Shown here: one piece after another, positions 55,636-64,000 of the stretch
Layout of the letters: each line of letters starts with the position of its first letter
Position numbering within the stretch: the stretch's first letter is position 1
Assembly: GCF_004683905.1 (NCBI RefSeq)
Contig: NZ_CP038438.1
Span: 682,001 to 746,000 of the forward strand
DNA from: Pseudomonas fluorescens
GTDB lineage: Bacteria; Pseudomonadota; Gammaproteobacteria; Pseudomonadales; Pseudomonadaceae
DNA length: 64,000 nucleotides
Direction: 5' to 3'
Program-made: the position numbers and the translations under genes
The notes under the pieces: generated by a model
Database searches by the model: none
The model's input: the letters and a program-made list of their open reading frames with translations, nothing else
Told to the model about the DNA's origin: nothing

Positions 55636-56193
55636 ATGGTCGATAGCGCCAAAGAGGCGGCGCACCGCGCCGCCTCCGATGCCGAACAGATCGCCTGGGT
55701 CGACGAGCAGGACAACCTGCTCGGCGCCCTGGTGCGGGCCGATCTGCGTGAGCGCGGGCTGATCGGGCGCGGCACCTACATCATGTTGTTCAATTCCGCT
55801 GGTGAGCTCTGCGTACACCGGCGCACCCTGAGCAAGGCGATCTATCCCGGTTACTGGGATGTGGCAGCCGGCGGCATGGTGCAGGCCGATGAGACCTACG
55901 CCGAATCGGCGGCCCGCGAGCTGGAAGAGGAATTGGGCGTGAGCGGGGTGGAGCTGACCGCCCACGATCATTTTTTCTTCGAGGACACCGGCAATCGCCT
56001 GTGGTGCTCGGCATTTTCCGCGGTGTGGGACGGCCCGTTGAAACTGCAGCCTGAAGAAGTGCTGGAAGCACGCTTTATTCCGGTCGATCAGGTAATGCTG
56101 GAAATCCAGCAAAAGCCTTACTGCCCGGACTCTCTGGCCGCGTTGAAGCGCTATCTGAAGGCTCAACAAAGCGGCGTCGCAAAGAACACATAA
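55636..56193 (+). CDS. NUDIX hydrolase
   Basis: 185 residues. The NUDIX box is complete: GGMVQADETYAESAARELEE followed by ELGV, fitting Gx5Ex7REUxEExGU. The N-terminal half (IAWVDEQDNLLGALVRADLR, YIMLFNSAGELCVHRRTLSK) resembles the isopentenyl-diphosphate isomerase-like YfcD group. The substrate is unknown. It is coupled to the DUF2333 gene with a 3-base gap. Confidence 0.92.
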   Translation: MVDSAKEAAHRAASDAEQIAWVDEQDNLLGALVRADLRERGLIGRGTYIMLFNSAGELCVHRRTLSKAIYPGYWDVAAGGMVQADETYAESAARELEEELGVSGVELTAHDHFFFEDTGNRLWCSAFSAVWDGPLKLQPEEVLEARFIPVDQVMLEIQQKPYCPDSLAALKRYLKAQQSGVAKNT

Positions 56194-56381
56194 ATTGGCG
56201 CCGATTGGCTCTTAGCAATTGCGCTTTTTGCCGTTACACTGCGCGACCTTTTCAAGCTGCACCGACCTGCTTTTGTTCAAGCGCACGGTGCAGTAGCGCT
56301 GCCCCTGCCTGAGTGGGGCTTCGCGGTCGATGACCTTGCCCAAGGTTGCGATCAGTCTTTGTCCTCCCAAGAGGATTGCCG

Positions 56382-56753
56382 GTGGCCAAAAAAGCCGCAT
56401 CCTTCGCCGCCCTTGGTGGCCTGGTATTTTCCACCGACGCAGGTCGTCATTGCCCGGAATGCAGTAAGCCGGTGGACGCCTGTATCTGCAAACAAACCGT
56501 GATCCCGGCCGGGGACGGCATTGCCCGCGTGCGTCGCGAGAGCAAGGGCCGTGGCGGCAAGACGGTGACCACCATTACCGGCGTGCCATTGGCCGAAGAC
56601 GCCCTCAAGGAGCTGGCGACAACGTTGAAGAAACGTTGCGGCACCGGTGGGGCGTTGAAGGACGGAATCATCGAAATCCAGGGCGATCATGTCGAGCTAC
56701 TCTTGGCTGAGCTGATCAAACACGGTTTCAAAGCGAAGAAGTCCGGCGGCTAG
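56382..56753 (+). CDS. SUI1-family translation factor (YciH-like)
   Basis: 123 residues from GTG 56382, with GAGGA upstream. A four-Cys cluster (HCPECSKPVDACICKQ) is followed by the SUI1/eIF1 fold (RVRRESKGRGGKTVTTITGV, GTGGALKDGIIEIQGDH). Bacterial homologues influence start-codon fidelity on the 30S subunit. The frame extends upstream to 56346, but conserved sequence begins at AKKAASFAALGG. It is independent of, but on the same strand as, speA downstream. Confidence 0.93.
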   Translation: MAKKAASFAALGGLVFSTDAGRHCPECSKPVDACICKQTVIPAGDGIARVRRESKGRGGKTVTTITGVPLAEDALKELATTLKKRCGTGGALKDGIIEIQGDHVELLLAELIKHGFKAKKSGG

Positions 56754-56757
56754 CAGC

Positions 56758-56835
56758 CTCTGTGAAATCCATCTGCGGCTTGATCCGGCACTGAAGCAGT
56801 TCAGATCCGGCGTCGTCTCCATGGTTTTCACAGAG
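56758..56835. repeat. Inverted repeat upstream of speA
   Basis: Arms CTCTGTGAAATCCAT (56758-56772) and ATGGTTTTCACAGAG (56821-56835) are complementary at 14 of 15 positions around a 48-base loop. The loop itself holds a direct repeat, GATCCGGC. There is no T tract, so a classical terminator is unlikely. It could be a structured 3' end of the SUI1 mRNA, a leader of speA or a small non-autonomous repeat. Confidence 0.7.
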
Positions 56836-56972
56836 CCTGTTCATGACCGGTTTCTAAACTACACGCGGTCAGCGCGGTCTACCGCCGCGCTGACGAACCG
56901 TCATTTTCATTCTTTAGACTGCGCCGGCCTGCAATCAGGCGACGCACTATGACTTCTTTATAGGGGACTTCG

Positions 56973-58886
56973 ATGTCCGTACGACGCACACGTAAAGACG
57001 ATGGCAGCCAATGGACAGTTGCGGACAGCCGCAGTGTTTACGGGATTCGCCATTGGGGGGCCGGGTATTTCGCGATCAATGACGCCGGTCGCGTCGAAGT
57101 TCGTCCGAACGGCCCGAGCAGCTCGCCTATCGACCTGTTCGAACAAGTCGACCAACTGCGCAAGAGCGGCTTGTCCCTGCCGTTGCTGGTACGTTTCCCC
57201 GACATCCTGCAAGACCGTGTCCGTCAACTGACCGGTGCTTTCGACTCGAACATCGAGCGCCTGGAATACCAGAGCAAGTACACCGCGCTGTACCCGATCA
57301 AGGTCAACCAGCAAGAGGCGGTGATCGAGAACATCATCGCCACCCAGAACGTTTCCATCGGTCTGGAAGCCGGCTCCAAGCCTGAGCTGCTGGCGGTGCT
57401 GGCACTGGCGCCGAAGGGCGGCACCATCGTCTGCAACGGTTACAAGGACCGCGAGTTCATCCGTCTGGCGCTGATGGGGCAGAAGCTCGGCCACAACGTG
57501 TTCATCGTCATCGAGAAAGAATCCGAAGTCGGCCTGGTGATCGAAGAAGCCGCCTCGCTCAAGGTCAAGCCACAGGTCGGCCTGCGCGTGCGCCTGTCGT
57601 CGCTGGCATCGTCGAAGTGGGCGGACACCGGTGGCGAGAAATCCAAGTTCGGTCTGTCGGCGGCGCAACTGCTGTCGGTGGTCGAGCGCTTCCGCGCTGC
57701 CGGCCTGGATCAGGGCATTCGTCTGCTGCACTTCCACATGGGTTCGCAGATCGCCAACCTGGCTGACTACCAGCACGGTTTCAAGGAAGCGATCCGTTAC
57801 TACGGCGAGCTGCGCAACCTTGGCCTGCCGGTCGATCACATCGACGTCGGCGGCGGTCTGGGTGTCGACTACGACGGTACTCACTCGCGCAACGCCAGTT
57901 CGATCAACTACGACATGGACGACTACGCCGGTGTCGTGGTCGGCATGCTCAAGGAGTTCTGCGACGCGCAGAGCCTGCCGCATCCGCACATCTTCTCCGA
58001 AAGCGGCCGCTCGCTGACCGCGCACCACGCGATGCTGGTGGTGCAGGTGACCGACGTCGAGAAACACAACGACGAAATCCCGCTGATCGAAAACAAGGAA
58101 AACCTGCCGGAAACCGTGCAGTGGCTGGTGGACCTGCTCGGCCCGACCGATATCGAGATGGTCACCGAGACTTACTGGCGCGCCACGCACTACATGAGCG
58201 ACGTGGCTTCGCAGTACGCCGACGGCAAACTGACCCTGGCGGAAAAGGCCCTGGCCGAGCAGTGCTACTTCGCTGTGTGCCGTCGCCTGCACAACTCGCT
58301 CAAGGCACGTCAGCGTTCGCACCGCCAGGTGCTCGACGAACTCAACGACAAGCTGGCCGACAAGTACATCTGCAACTTCTCGGTGTTCCAGAGCCTGCCG
58401 GACACCTGGGCGATCGATCAGGTACTGCCGATCATCCCGCTGCATCGTCTGGATGAAGAGCCGCTGCGTCGCGCCGTGCTGCAAGACCTGACCTGCGACT
58501 CCGACGGCAAGATCAACCAGTACGTCGACGAGCAGAGCATCGAGACCAGCCTGCCGGTGCACGGTCTGAACGAAGGTGAAGACTATCTGCTCGGCGTGTT
58601 CCTGGTCGGCGCCTATCAGGAAATCCTCGGCGACATGCACAACCTGTTCGGTGACACCGACTCGGTGAACATCTACCAGAACGCCGATGGCAGCGTGTAC
58701 CACGCCGGTATCGAGACCCACGACACCATCGAAGACATGTTGCGTTACGTGCACTTGTCGCCGGAAGAACTGATGACCCACTACCGCGACAAGTGCGCCA
58801 GTGCCCGCATCAGTGCCAGCGAGCGTACGCAGTTCCTCGATGCCTTGCGTCTGGGCCTGACCCGTTCCTCCTACCTGTCTTCCTGA
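56973..58886 (+). CDS. speA: Biosynthetic arginine decarboxylase SpeA
   Basis: PLP enzyme making agmatine for polyamine synthesis; 637 residues, normal length. The Schiff-base Lys sits in [19 protein letters not shown] of the alanine-racemase-like barrel. [20 protein letters not shown] and [20 protein letters not shown] are PLP phosphate-binding blocks. The C-terminal domain includes [20 protein letters not shown]. The ATG at 56973 is the first consistent start, and ATAGGGG lies upstream. Confidence 0.97.
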   Translation: MSVRRTRKDDGSQWTVADSRSVYGIRHWGAGYFAINDAGRVEVRPNGPSSSPIDLFEQVDQLRKSGLSLPLLVRFPDILQDRVRQLTGAFDSNIERLEYQSKYTALYPIKVNQQEAVIENIIATQNVSIGLEAGSKPELLAVLALAPKGGTIVCNGYKDREFIRLALMGQKLGHNVFIVIEKESEVGLVIEEAASLKVKPQVGLRVRLSSLASSKWADTGGEKSKFGLSAAQLLSVVERFRAAGLDQGIRLLHFHMGSQIANLADYQHGFKEAIRYYGELRNLGLPVDHIDVGGGLGVDYDGTHSRNASSINYDMDDYAGVVVGMLKEFCDAQSLPHPHIFSESGRSLTAHHAMLVVQVTDVEKHNDEIPLIENKENLPETVQWLVDLLGPTDIEMVTETYWRATHYMSDVASQYADGKLTLAEKALAEQCYFAVCRRLHNSLKARQRSHRQVLDELNDKLADKYICNFSVFQSLPDTWAIDQVLPIIPLHRLDEEPLRRAVLQDLTCDSDGKINQYVDEQSIETSLPVHGLNEGEDYLLGVFLVGAYQEILGDMHNLFGDTDSVNIYQNADGSVYHAGIETHDTIEDMLRYVHLSPEELMTHYRDKCASARISASERTQFLDALRLGLTRSSYLSS

Positions 58887-59116
58887 GTCAGGTCTGTTGC
58901 ACCGGGTTGTCTGAAATTTTCCCTCAAGCTGTGGAAAATTCGGATGACCCGGTGGGACATTTCCCAAATCCCCTGCGAAATAATTGCCTGCCACAGCCGG
59001 AGAAGTGATCCGGTCTGCTTTTCGCGTAGGTCATTTCCTAAGTTGTACTTCAGCTCTCTACTCGGCCATGGCTCTCGGCGAGAATCCCCGGCCGCCCCTC
59101 CTGTAGAGATCCGCCC

Positions 59117-60454
59117 ATGTTCGAATCAGTCAACGAGCCGTCGTTTCGTCTCGATGTAACGGGGCTGCCCGAGCCCTTCGAGGTGCTGGCCTTTACCGGA
59201 AGTGAGGGCATCAGCGAACCCTTCGCCTTTGATATCGATCTGTTGATCAATGATCCGCAACTGGACCTGGCCGGCCTGCTTTTCCGCTCGGCGTTCCTGC
59301 AGTTCGGTCCCGGACACAATGGCCTGAGCGGGCAATTGCAGAGTGTCGTTCAGCATGAGCACGATCAGGGTGCCCGATTGTGTCGAGTGACACTGGGACC
59401 GAAGCTGAGTTGTCTGGCGCTGCGTTTCAGTCAGCGGATCTTCAGCAGTCAGTGCGTGCCGAAGATCCTCGCGCAGGTGCTCAAGGAGCATGGGATCGTT
59501 GGTGCGCAACGGCGTTTTGATTTGCAGTGCGAATACCCGGTGCACACTTTCTGCACCCAGTGCCGGGAGTCGGACCTGCAATTCGTGCAGCGGCTGTGCG
59601 CGCAGGCGCGGATCCACTACTACTTCGAGCACCGGCCGGACGGACACTGTCTGGTCTTTGTCGATGATCCAGGGCGTTTTCCCGTGGCCGGCGCGGCGTC
59701 TGTGGACGATGGCGCGAGCACCCCGGCGGTAAGACGCTGGCAGATGCAGGTGGACGCCAGCGATGTGGACGCGGGTTCGGCGCAGGCCGGCAAAGCTTAT
59801 GGCCACAGCGATCTGCCGACCTTGCGCGCCGCGCAGTGGCTGGCGTTGACCGCGCATCCGTTTGCCGAATGCAACCGCCGCTGGTTGCTGAGCCGGATCG
59901 AGCATCGTGCCGATCCTGCCAGCGAGCCGTCTTACAGCAACCGGATCGTCGCCGCTGCCCAGGCGCAACTGCCGACATTGACGAGCACCTGTGCCAGGCC
60001 GCGCATGCACAGTCTGCAACGTGCATGGGTAGTGACGGTCGATGAACCGCAGCCCGACGATCAGCGGCCGGTGGCGGTGCAGTTCGACTGGCTTTATCAG
60101 GGCGAAGGCGCTGCCGCCAGCCACTGTTGGCTGCCGCTCGCAGCAGCGTTGAGCGACGCCTCACTGACATCGTTGCGTGAAGGCGTTGAAGTGGTGGTGA
60201 GTTTTCATGAAGGCGATCCGGATCAGCCGGTGATCAGTGGTGTGCTGCAGGAGCCGGCGGTGGTCGAAGACTGCGAAGCGCCATTGGCGCTGCCGGACGT
60301 GCTGCCGAGCGCGGGCCTGGCGCAATGGCTCAAGTCTGCCGAACCGCTGTTGCTGTTGTGTCTGATGCCCGGCGGCGGCAGTTACAACCACTGCACGGCG
60401 TCGATCTGCAGTTGCCGATTGGTCGCGTCGCTGGATCAGGACGGCGCCGCTTGA
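59117..60454 (+). CDS. vgrG: Short VgrG-type T6SS spike protein
   Basis: 445 residues. The gp27-like base is clear (DVTGLPEPFEVLAFTGSEGI, LCRVTLGPKLSCLALRFSQR, RESDLQFVQRLCAQARIHYY). The gp5 OB-fold follows (VAVQFDWLYQG, CWLPLAAALSD, EGDPDQPVISGVLQEP). The family usually continues into a beta-helical needle; here only about 50 residues follow (LPSAGLAQWLKSAEPLLLLC). It ends in a TTGA overlap with the DUF4123 gene. No other T6SS structural gene lies nearby, so it is an orphan vgrG unit that would depend on a T6SS elsewhere. Confidence 0.85.
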   Translation: MFESVNEPSFRLDVTGLPEPFEVLAFTGSEGISEPFAFDIDLLINDPQLDLAGLLFRSAFLQFGPGHNGLSGQLQSVVQHEHDQGARLCRVTLGPKLSCLALRFSQRIFSSQCVPKILAQVLKEHGIVGAQRRFDLQCEYPVHTFCTQCRESDLQFVQRLCAQARIHYYFEHRPDGHCLVFVDDPGRFPVAGAASVDDGASTPAVRRWQMQVDASDVDAGSAQAGKAYGHSDLPTLRAAQWLALTAHPFAECNRRWLLSRIEHRADPASEPSYSNRIVAAAQAQLPTLTSTCARPRMHSLQRAWVVTVDEPQPDDQRPVAVQFDWLYQGEGAAASHCWLPLAAALSDASLTSLREGVEVVVSFHEGDPDQPVISGVLQEPAVVEDCEAPLALPDVLPSAGLAQWLKSAEPLLLLCLMPGGGSYNHCTASICSCRLVASLDQDGAA

Positions 60455-61245
60455 GCGGCGTCGGCTTTGCCCCGCAGGTACAGTGGCTGTTGCTTGATGG
60501 CGCCGATGCGCAGCAGGCGTTGGCGACATTGCGCCAGGGGTTCGCCAGCGTACGTTGCACGCGGCTGTTCCAGGGCACCGAGTTTCAAGCGGTAAGCGAG
60601 CACGGTCCGCTGCTGGTCGACCTGCATGACTGCCCGGCACTGGCGGCGCTGTGTCAGCATGATCCGCAGACCTGGCGCGGGTTGTTGTTCGCCAGTGATG
60701 CCTCGCAGGCAGTAATGCTGAGCCACCTGCGACGGATGCTGACGGTCTCGTTCGGGCTCAATCACCGTGCCTTGCTCGGTTATTACAACCGCCAGACGGC
60801 AAGTTATTTCTTCGACGCCTGTGACGCCGCCGACTTGAGCCGCTGGCTCGGGCCGATCCGCCTGCTGCGCTGGTTTGGCGGCACCTGGGCCGACCTCGCC
60901 ATCGGTAGTCAGGGCTGGCAGCAACTGCGCAACCCGCAGTGGGCGGTCGAGCCGCTGGGGATCGACGAAAGCCTCACCCATCGTCAGCGCGAACGTTTGC
61001 AAAGCTGCCTTCTGGAACAACACATCTGGCGCTGGTGCCAATCAATGGGAACCGACTACGCGCGCATGGCCTCCCATGTGCAGGAGGGGCTGAGCCTGGG
61101 TTTCAGCGACCGTACGGTGCTGGATGGCTGGTTGTGGCTACGCTTGCAGCATCCCCGAGCGGTATTGCCAGACGTGCCGGACGGGCTGAGCCAGCAGGAA
61201 CGGCTCGAGCATGTGCGGCGACAGTGGCAGAACGATCAATCTTGA
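60451..61245 (+). CDS. DUF4123 protein, T6SS effector chaperone
   Basis: About 264 residues. DUF4123 (Tec/Tap-1) proteins load a specific effector onto the VgrG encoded beside them. Features seen are QVQWLLLDGADAQQALATLR at the start, LVDLHDCPALAALCQHDPQT, WRGLLFASDASQAVMLSHLR and RWFGGTWADLAIG. The TTG at 60451 overlaps the vgrG stop (TTGA), suggesting translational coupling; the open frame upstream lies within vgrG and is not used. The next gene begins 12 bases later and encodes a lipoprotein-type hydrolase rather than a recognisable T6SS effector. Confidence 0.82.
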   Translation: MSGVGFAPQVQWLLLDGADAQQALATLRQGFASVRCTRLFQGTEFQAVSEHGPLLVDLHDCPALAALCQHDPQTWRGLLFASDASQAVMLSHLRRMLTVSFGLNHRALLGYYNRQTASYFFDACDAADLSRWLGPIRLLRWFGGTWADLAIGSQGWQQLRNPQWAVEPLGIDESLTHRQRERLQSCLLEQHIWRWCQSMGTDYARMASHVQEGLSLGFSDRTVLDGWLWLRLQHPRAVLPDVPDGLSQQERLEHVRRQWQNDQS

Positions 61246-61257
61246 GGTGCGACATCC

Positions 61258-62133
61258 ATGACAAATCCTCTGTGGCAGCGGTTCGGCGCAGTCCTCGGCG
61301 GGTTTCTGCTGCTGGTGCTGACGGGATGTTCCCCGGTCAAGGTGCTCAATGCGCTGACCCCCGACGACACGTTCCACAAAACCGCCGGGATTGCCTATGG
61401 CGATGATCCTCGACAGAAGCTCGACGTCTACGTGCCGCGCCAGCCGCTGGAGGACGCGCCGGTGGTGGTGTTCTTCTACGGCGGCAGCTGGAACAGCGGT
61501 GATCGTGGCGATTACGCGTTTGTCGGCGAGGCGCTGGCGTCGCGGGGAATTGTCGCGGTGCTGGCGGATTATCGGCTCTACCCGCAGGTGCGCTATCCGT
61601 TGTTTCTTGAAGACTCGGCGCGGGCGGTGGCCTGGACCCGGGCGCATATCCGCGAGTTCTCCGGCAACCCGCAACGCCTGTACCTGATGGGCCACAGTTC
61701 CGGCGCTTACAACGCGGCGATGCTGGCGCTGGATCCTGGTCTGCTCGGTGCGGTGGGCATGACGCCCAAAGACCTCAGCGGCTGGATCGGCCTGGCCGGG
61801 CCGTATGATTTTCTGCCCATCAAGAATCCGCAGGTGCGTCCGGTATTCTTCTGGCCGGACTCACCGCCGCAATCGCAGCCGATCAACCACGTCAGGGCGG
61901 GCGAGCCTCCGGCACTGCTGATCGCCGCGACCAAGGACAATCTGGTCAACCCGACGCGCAACACCGCCGGCCTCGCGAAAAAACTGCGTGAGGTCGGCGT
62001 GCCGGTGCAGGATCTGTATTACTCGCGCCCCAATCATGTGACGCTGGTGGCGACCCTGTCGCGGCCACTTCGGCGACTGGCGCCGGTGCTCGATCAGGTC
62101 GTCGCGTTCGTCAAACACACACCGGCTCAGTGA
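61258..62133 (+). CDS. Alpha/beta hydrolase with lipoprotein signal
   Basis: 291 residues. The N-terminus FGAVLGGFLLLVLTGCSPVK has a lipobox (LTGC), predicting a lipidated envelope protein. The fold is esterase/lipase type (BD-FAE/Hsl-like): oxyanion region VVFFYGGSWNSGDRGDYAF, nucleophile elbow GHSSGAYNAAML, and late Asp and His in LIAATKDNLVNP and SRPNHVTLV. It lies 12 bases after the DUF4123 gene. It may be an ordinary esterase, or the partner of the VgrG unit, but its export signal argues against direct T6SS loading. It converges on the MATE gene with a 7-base overlap. Confidence 0.85.
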   Translation: MTNPLWQRFGAVLGGFLLLVLTGCSPVKVLNALTPDDTFHKTAGIAYGDDPRQKLDVYVPRQPLEDAPVVVFFYGGSWNSGDRGDYAFVGEALASRGIVAVLADYRLYPQVRYPLFLEDSARAVAWTRAHIREFSGNPQRLYLMGHSSGAYNAAMLALDPGLLGAVGMTPKDLSGWIGLAGPYDFLPIKNPQVRPVFFWPDSPPQSQPINHVRAGEPPALLIAATKDNLVNPTRNTAGLAKKLREVGVPVQDLYYSRPNHVTLVATLSRPLRRLAPVLDQVVAFVKHTPAQ

Positions 62134-63476
62134 GCGGCACCGCTGAACCAGCCGTCGTTGCGCCGCAGCCACAGGGCCAGTGCGCCGAGGGTCAGGCTGC
62201 GCAAGACCATAAACAGCAAGAACGTTATCCACAGCCCATGATTGCCCAGCCCTTGCAGTGCCCAGGCGAATGGCAGCAGCAGGGCGATGGTCAGCAGCAT
62301 GCCGTTGCGCATTTCCCGGGCGCGGGTGGCGCCGATGAACAGACCGTCGAGCAGGTAGCTCCAGACCGCAATCAGCGGCAACACCGCCAGATACGGCAGG
62401 TAGATGAACGCGGTGTCGCGCACGCTCTGGATGTCGGTCTGCATCTCGATGAACAAGTGCCCGCCCAACAGAAACAGCGCGGCGAAACCGAGGCTGGCCA
62501 GCAGCGACCAGCCGCCGGCCACCACCAGTGAGCGGCGCAGGGCGAGGCGGTCGCGGGCGCCGATGGCGTGGCCGCACAAGGCTTCGACCGCATGGGCCAG
62601 ACCGTCCAGCGCATGCGCGGTCAACAGCAAACCGTTGAGCAGCAGAGCATTGGCCGCCACCGTGGCATCGCCGAGCCGCGCGCCTTGCACGGTGATCAGG
62701 AAAAACACCGATTGCAGCGCCAGGCTGCGGATGAAGATGTCCCGGTTGACCGCCAGCAGCGGGCGCCAGCTCTGCCACACCTTCAAGGCCGTCCAGGCGA
62801 TGTGCCCGGGATAGGCGCGCAATGCGCCGCGGGTCAGCCACAGGCCGAGCAGGGCGCCGCTCCACTCGGCAATCACCGAGGCCCGGGCTGAACCGACCAC
62901 CCCCCATTCCAGGCCAATCACGAACCACAGGTTGAGAGCGATGTTGATCAGGTTGGTGCTCAGCAGAATTGCCAGAGGCGCCCGAGCGTTCTGGGTGCCG
63001 AGGAACCAGCCGACCAGGGCGTAACTGGCCAGCGCTGCCGGCAGCCCGAATAACCGGGTGTGGAAGAACTCGCGGGTCAGTTGATCGAGTTCGACCGACG
63101 GCTGCATGAAGTGCAGGGCCACACCGCTCAACGGCACGCCGAGAGCGCCGAGCACGATTGCCAGTCCCAGCGCCAGCAGCAAACCCTGCAACAGAATCTG
63201 CCGTAACGCCGCGCCATCGCTGCGCCCGGCGGCCTGAGCGGCAAACCCCGTAGTGCCCATGCGCAGAAAGCCCATGGCCCAGGCGAGAAACGTGTAGAGG
63301 CTGGCGCCGACCGCCACTGCGCCCAACTGATGGGCGTGGGGCAGGTGGCCGATGACGGTGCTGTCAACCAGCGCCACCAGCGGCACGGAAATATTGGAAA
63401 GAATCATCGGCGCGGCGAGCGCCCAGACCTTGCGGTGAGTCGGGCGGTCGCGCCAGTCGGCAATCAGGTTGGACAT
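62127..63476 (-). CDS. MATE family efflux transporter (DinF-like)
   Basis: 449 residues with about 12 TM helices. It starts with RKVWALAAPMILSNISVPLV and ALVDSTVIGHLPHAHQLGAV, typical of DinF-branch MATE proteins. The internal pseudo-repeat begins near RPLLAVNRDIFIRSLALQSV. A role in Na+/H+-driven export of cationic compounds is expected; the substrate is unknown. A REPIN lies upstream. Confidence 0.93.
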   Translation of the reverse strand: MSNLIADWRDRPTHRKVWALAAPMILSNISVPLVALVDSTVIGHLPHAHQLGAVAVGASLYTFLAWAMGFLRMGTTGFAAQAAGRSDGAALRQILLQGLLLALGLAIVLGALGVPLSGVALHFMQPSVELDQLTREFFHTRLFGLPAALASYALVGWFLGTQNARAPLAILLSTNLINIALNLWFVIGLEWGVVGSARASVIAEWSGALLGLWLTRGALRAYPGHIAWTALKVWQSWRPLLAVNRDIFIRSLALQSVFFLITVQGARLGDATVAANALLLNGLLLTAHALDGLAHAVEALCGHAIGARDRLALRRSLVVAGGWSLLASLGFAALFLLGGHLFIEMQTDIQSVRDTAFIYLPYLAVLPLIAVWSYLLDGLFIGATRAREMRNGMLLTIALLLPFAWALQGLGNHGLWITFLLFMVLRSLTLGALALWLRRNDGWFSGAAH

Positions 63477-63523
63477 GCGGGCTCCTTGGGGGAGCGGGGA
63501 TTGTAGCGATTCATGCGATCTAT

Positions 63524-63612
63524 TGTGGGAGCGAGCTTGCTCGCGAAGGCAGTGTGTCAGTCAAAACAGCTTTTACTGATTTGACGCTTTCGCGAGCAAG
63601 CCCGCTCCCACA
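63524..63612. repeat. REPIN, type B
   Basis: Inverted arms (TGTGGGAGCGAGCTTGCTCG and complement, one change in the left arm) between the small membrane protein gene and the MATE gene. Confidence 0.88.
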
Positions 63613-63626
63613 GGGGAAGAGTGGTG

Positions 63627-63920
63627 TCAGTGGATAATCCAGCTCAACAACCACAACCCCAACAGCAGCCAGATGATCCCGGCAATGATCGACGCATTCA
63701 TGAACGCGCGAATCGCCGACCACAGCAGCATCAGGCCGACGATCAGCGCGAGGATGCTGATGATCGAAGTGTCCATGCCCAGCGTCTTCGCCAGGCCATC
63801 GACAAAGTTGCCGCCGGCGTTGCTCAGAATGTTGAACAGGCCGCTGAGGCCGTCGACGATGAAACGGATGATCGAACCGAGTGCCTGGCCGAGCCATTCG
63901 AAAAAGCTTTCTACCTGCAT
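63627..63920 (-). CDS. Small integral membrane protein of unknown function
   Basis: 97 residues from ATG 63920, with AGGA eight bases upstream; the frame is open to 63983 but the extension is atypical. An amphipathic N-terminus (MQVESFFEWLGQALGSIIRF) is followed by two hydrophobic helices, ISILALIVGLMLLWSAIRAF and SIIAGIIWLLLGLWLLSW. I recognise no family. It is a stand-alone gene between a REPIN and the window end. Confidence 0.7.
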   Translation of the reverse strand: MQVESFFEWLGQALGSIIRFIVDGLSGLFNILSNAGGNFVDGLAKTLGMDTSIISILALIVGLMLLWSAIRAFMNASIIAGIIWLLLGLWLLSWIIH

Positions 63921-64000
63921 GTGTGCATCCTGATGAAAGAGCTGAGCCTTGGGCCACCGCGCGGGTGGCCGAGTTCCCTGCAACTATAGAGGGTTTGCCT

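Noticed and set aside
60300..60460. Frameshift that would fuse VgrG with the DUF4123 protein
   Set aside because: The VgrG frame ends in a plausible tail and overlaps a coupled TTG start. The alternative frame upstream of 60451 gives Arg-rich non-family sequence.
1..64000. CRISPR array, tRNA genes, insertion sequences or prophage
   Set aside because: No regularly spaced direct repeats, no recognisable tRNA cloverleaf sequence, and no transposase or integrase product were seen on either strand.

Overview
The window is a chromosomal segment of a fluorescent Pseudomonas, most likely of the P. fluorescens group. It is GC-rich and full of REP/REPIN palindromes. Two gene orders familiar from P. 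aeruginosa recur here. One is the cobalamin block (TonB receptor, ABC transporter, cobK-cbiD-cobL divergent from cobG-H-I-J). The other is the retS-purD-purH-fis-dusB-prmA-accC-accB-aroQ-(MCP)-gcbA-DUF2333-NUDIX-SUI1-speA block. No tRNA, rRNA, CRISPR array, insertion sequence or phage gene was recognised.

Layout. 1-1140: start of urtA (urea ABC transporter binding protein) behind a good sigma-54 type promoter. 1380-6463: a FecCD-type permease, a periplasmic binding protein, an ATPase and a TonB-dependent receptor for an iron chelate or corrinoid. 6683-11840: a copper-acquisition cluster (PepSY protein, OprC-type receptor, PCu(A)C chaperone, two DUF2946 proteins). 11939-12229: an antitoxin-like HTH gene with no visible partner. 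12485-20868: two divergent cobalamin biosynthesis operons, with a small unknown gene (15744-16400) between them.

21278-35403 is the striking part. Two tandem giant genes encode proteins of about 2351 and 2322 residues. Each has a TcdA/TcdB-type glucosyltransferase domain (GT44), then a papain-like C58-type Cys-His-Asp protease signature in place of the clostridial CPD, then a TcdA/TcdB-type pore-forming region. Each ends in about 1000 residues of WYD-type repeats instead of CROPs. This architecture resembles lymphostatin (LifA/Efa1) and the large clostridial toxins combined. Downstream, beyond marC, are two small unknown genes (36319-37104, 37157-37879). By eye they belong to the same unnamed family as the 15744-16400 gene. 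The toxin pair and all three small genes have AT-rich leaders, which suggests acquired DNA under a common silencing or control regime.

37910-58886 is core genome: the hybrid sensor RetS, purine synthesis, Fis-DusB, PrmA, acetyl-CoA carboxylase subunits, dehydroquinase, a chemoreceptor, the diguanylate cyclase GcbA, a DUF2333 protein, a NUDIX hydrolase, a SUI1-family factor and SpeA. 59117-62133 is a small type VI secretion unit: a short VgrG, a DUF4123 effector chaperone and a lipoprotein-type alpha/beta hydrolase. A MATE transporter and a small membrane protein close the window.

Functional calls rest on reading motifs and gene order. No database search was possible, so substrate and target assignments for the transporter, the toxins and the small family are inference.
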